DNA of 5,985 nucleotides from positions 1 to 5,985 of the forward strand of contig JALXCG010000430.1 in the NCBI GenBank assembly GCA_026991065.1, read 5' to 3'. Made by a program: the position numbers and the translations under genes. A model generated the notes under the pieces. The model made no database searches, was not told the DNA's origin, and was given only the letters and a program-made list of their open reading frames with translations. Positions 5,534 through 5,985 of the stretch are shown in pieces. Numbering within the stretch: position 1 is the first letter of the stretch; every line of letters starts with the position of its first letter. Origin of the DNA: JALXCG01 sp026991065 [NCBI: Gemmatimonadota bacterium]. Its GTDB lineage: Bacteria > GCA-2686955.

Positions 5534-5985
5534 ATGAAGATCGACATCGTCACTGCGTTTCCAGGGATGTTCCCCGGTCCGCTTGGTGTGAGCATCCCCG
5601 GACGTGTGCTGGAGCGCGGGCTGGCCGAAATTCAGGTGACCGATCTGCGCGACTATGCCCGTGACCGGCATCGAACCATTGATGACAGTCCCTACGGTGG
5701 CGGTGGCGGCATGGTCCTCAAGCCAGAACCGGTTGCCGCCGCGGTGGAGGATTTGGTCCGAAGTGAGTCGACGGTCGACAGCCGTGTTCTGTTTACCTCT
5801 CCCAGAGGCAGACCCTTCGATCACCGCAAGGCCGTCGAACTTTCGATAGTGCCGCATCTGGTCATTGTCTGCGGCCATTACAAAGGATTTGATGAGAGAG
5901 TCTTCAGCACGGTTTCAGCCGAAGAGATCTCGATCGGCGACTACGTCCTTTCCGGCGGCGAACTCGCCGCGATGGTGATCATTGA
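5534..5985 (+). CDS. trmD: tRNA (guanine(37)-N1)-methyltransferase TrmD, 5' part
   Basis: TrmD makes m1G37 next to the anticodon of tRNAs with G36-G37, preventing +1 frameshifting. It is a SPOUT-class homodimer with a trefoil-knot SAM site. The frame is open from ATG 5534 to the window end, giving 150 residues of an expected 230-250. It starts [13 protein letters not shown] and contains [20 protein letters not shown] (39-58). The knot motifs are SPRGR (89-93), [11 protein letters not shown] (113-123) and [13 protein letters not shown] (133-145). The window cuts the gene after II, two bases into a codon (GA) where the catalytic aspartate of E. coli (D169, in DSVSR) is expected. That residue is therefore not fully seen. 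E. coli has CGRYEG where this protein has CGHYKG. GAG at 5525-5527 is a modest ribosome binding site. rplS would be the expected next gene. Confidence 0.96.
   Translation, partial: MKIDIVTAFPGMFPGPLGVSIPGRVLERGLAEIQVTDLRDYARDRHRTIDDSPYGGGGGMVLKPEPVAAAVEDLVRSESTVDSRVLFTSPRGRPFDHRKAVELSIVPHLVIVCGHYKGFDERVFSTVSAEEISIGDYVLSGGELAAMVII

Overview
The window is a densely packed, single-strand (+) stretch of bacterial core genome: eight real genes, all reading rightward, with gaps of 2 to 112 nt. No mobile element, CRISPR array, tRNA, rRNA or defence-type gene is visible. GC is moderately high (my estimate is high fifties percent), and base composition looks similar throughout, so nothing suggests recent transfer. 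I found no previously undescribed system. The least ordinary items are a membrane-anchored PASTA-repeat protein without a kinase domain and a perfect 10-bp inverted repeat inside the tail of rpsP.

Layout. Left block: the last codons of an unidentified upstream gene (1-24), rsmB (21-1400), a PASTA-repeat membrane protein (1404-2120) and rpe (2174-2836). A 67-nt gap with a plausible sigma70-type promoter follows. Right block: ffh (2904-4229), rpsP (4258-4638), khpA (4751-5002), rimM (5005-5520) and the 5' part of trmD (5534 to the window end).

How the genes work together. The right block is the classic trmD-type operon. It couples signal recognition particle targeting (Ffh), ribosomal protein bS16, an RNA-binding KH protein, a 30S maturation factor (RimM) and a tRNA m1G37 methyltransferase (TrmD), so its theme is ribosome assembly and translational accuracy. 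The left block joins a 16S rRNA methyltransferase, a cell-envelope PASTA protein and a pentose-phosphate epimerase. In Bacillus subtilis rsmB and rpe flank the PASTA kinase PrkC and its phosphatase, which makes the kinase-less PASTA protein here positionally suggestive.

Organism. Gene order and the long acidic tail on bS16 point to a bacterium outside the best-studied proteobacterial groups. The TrmD motif CGHYKG, where E. coli has CGRYEG, points the same way. A Gram-negative FCB/Gemmatimonadota-like or related lineage is my guess, but this is inference from family memory, not a database result.
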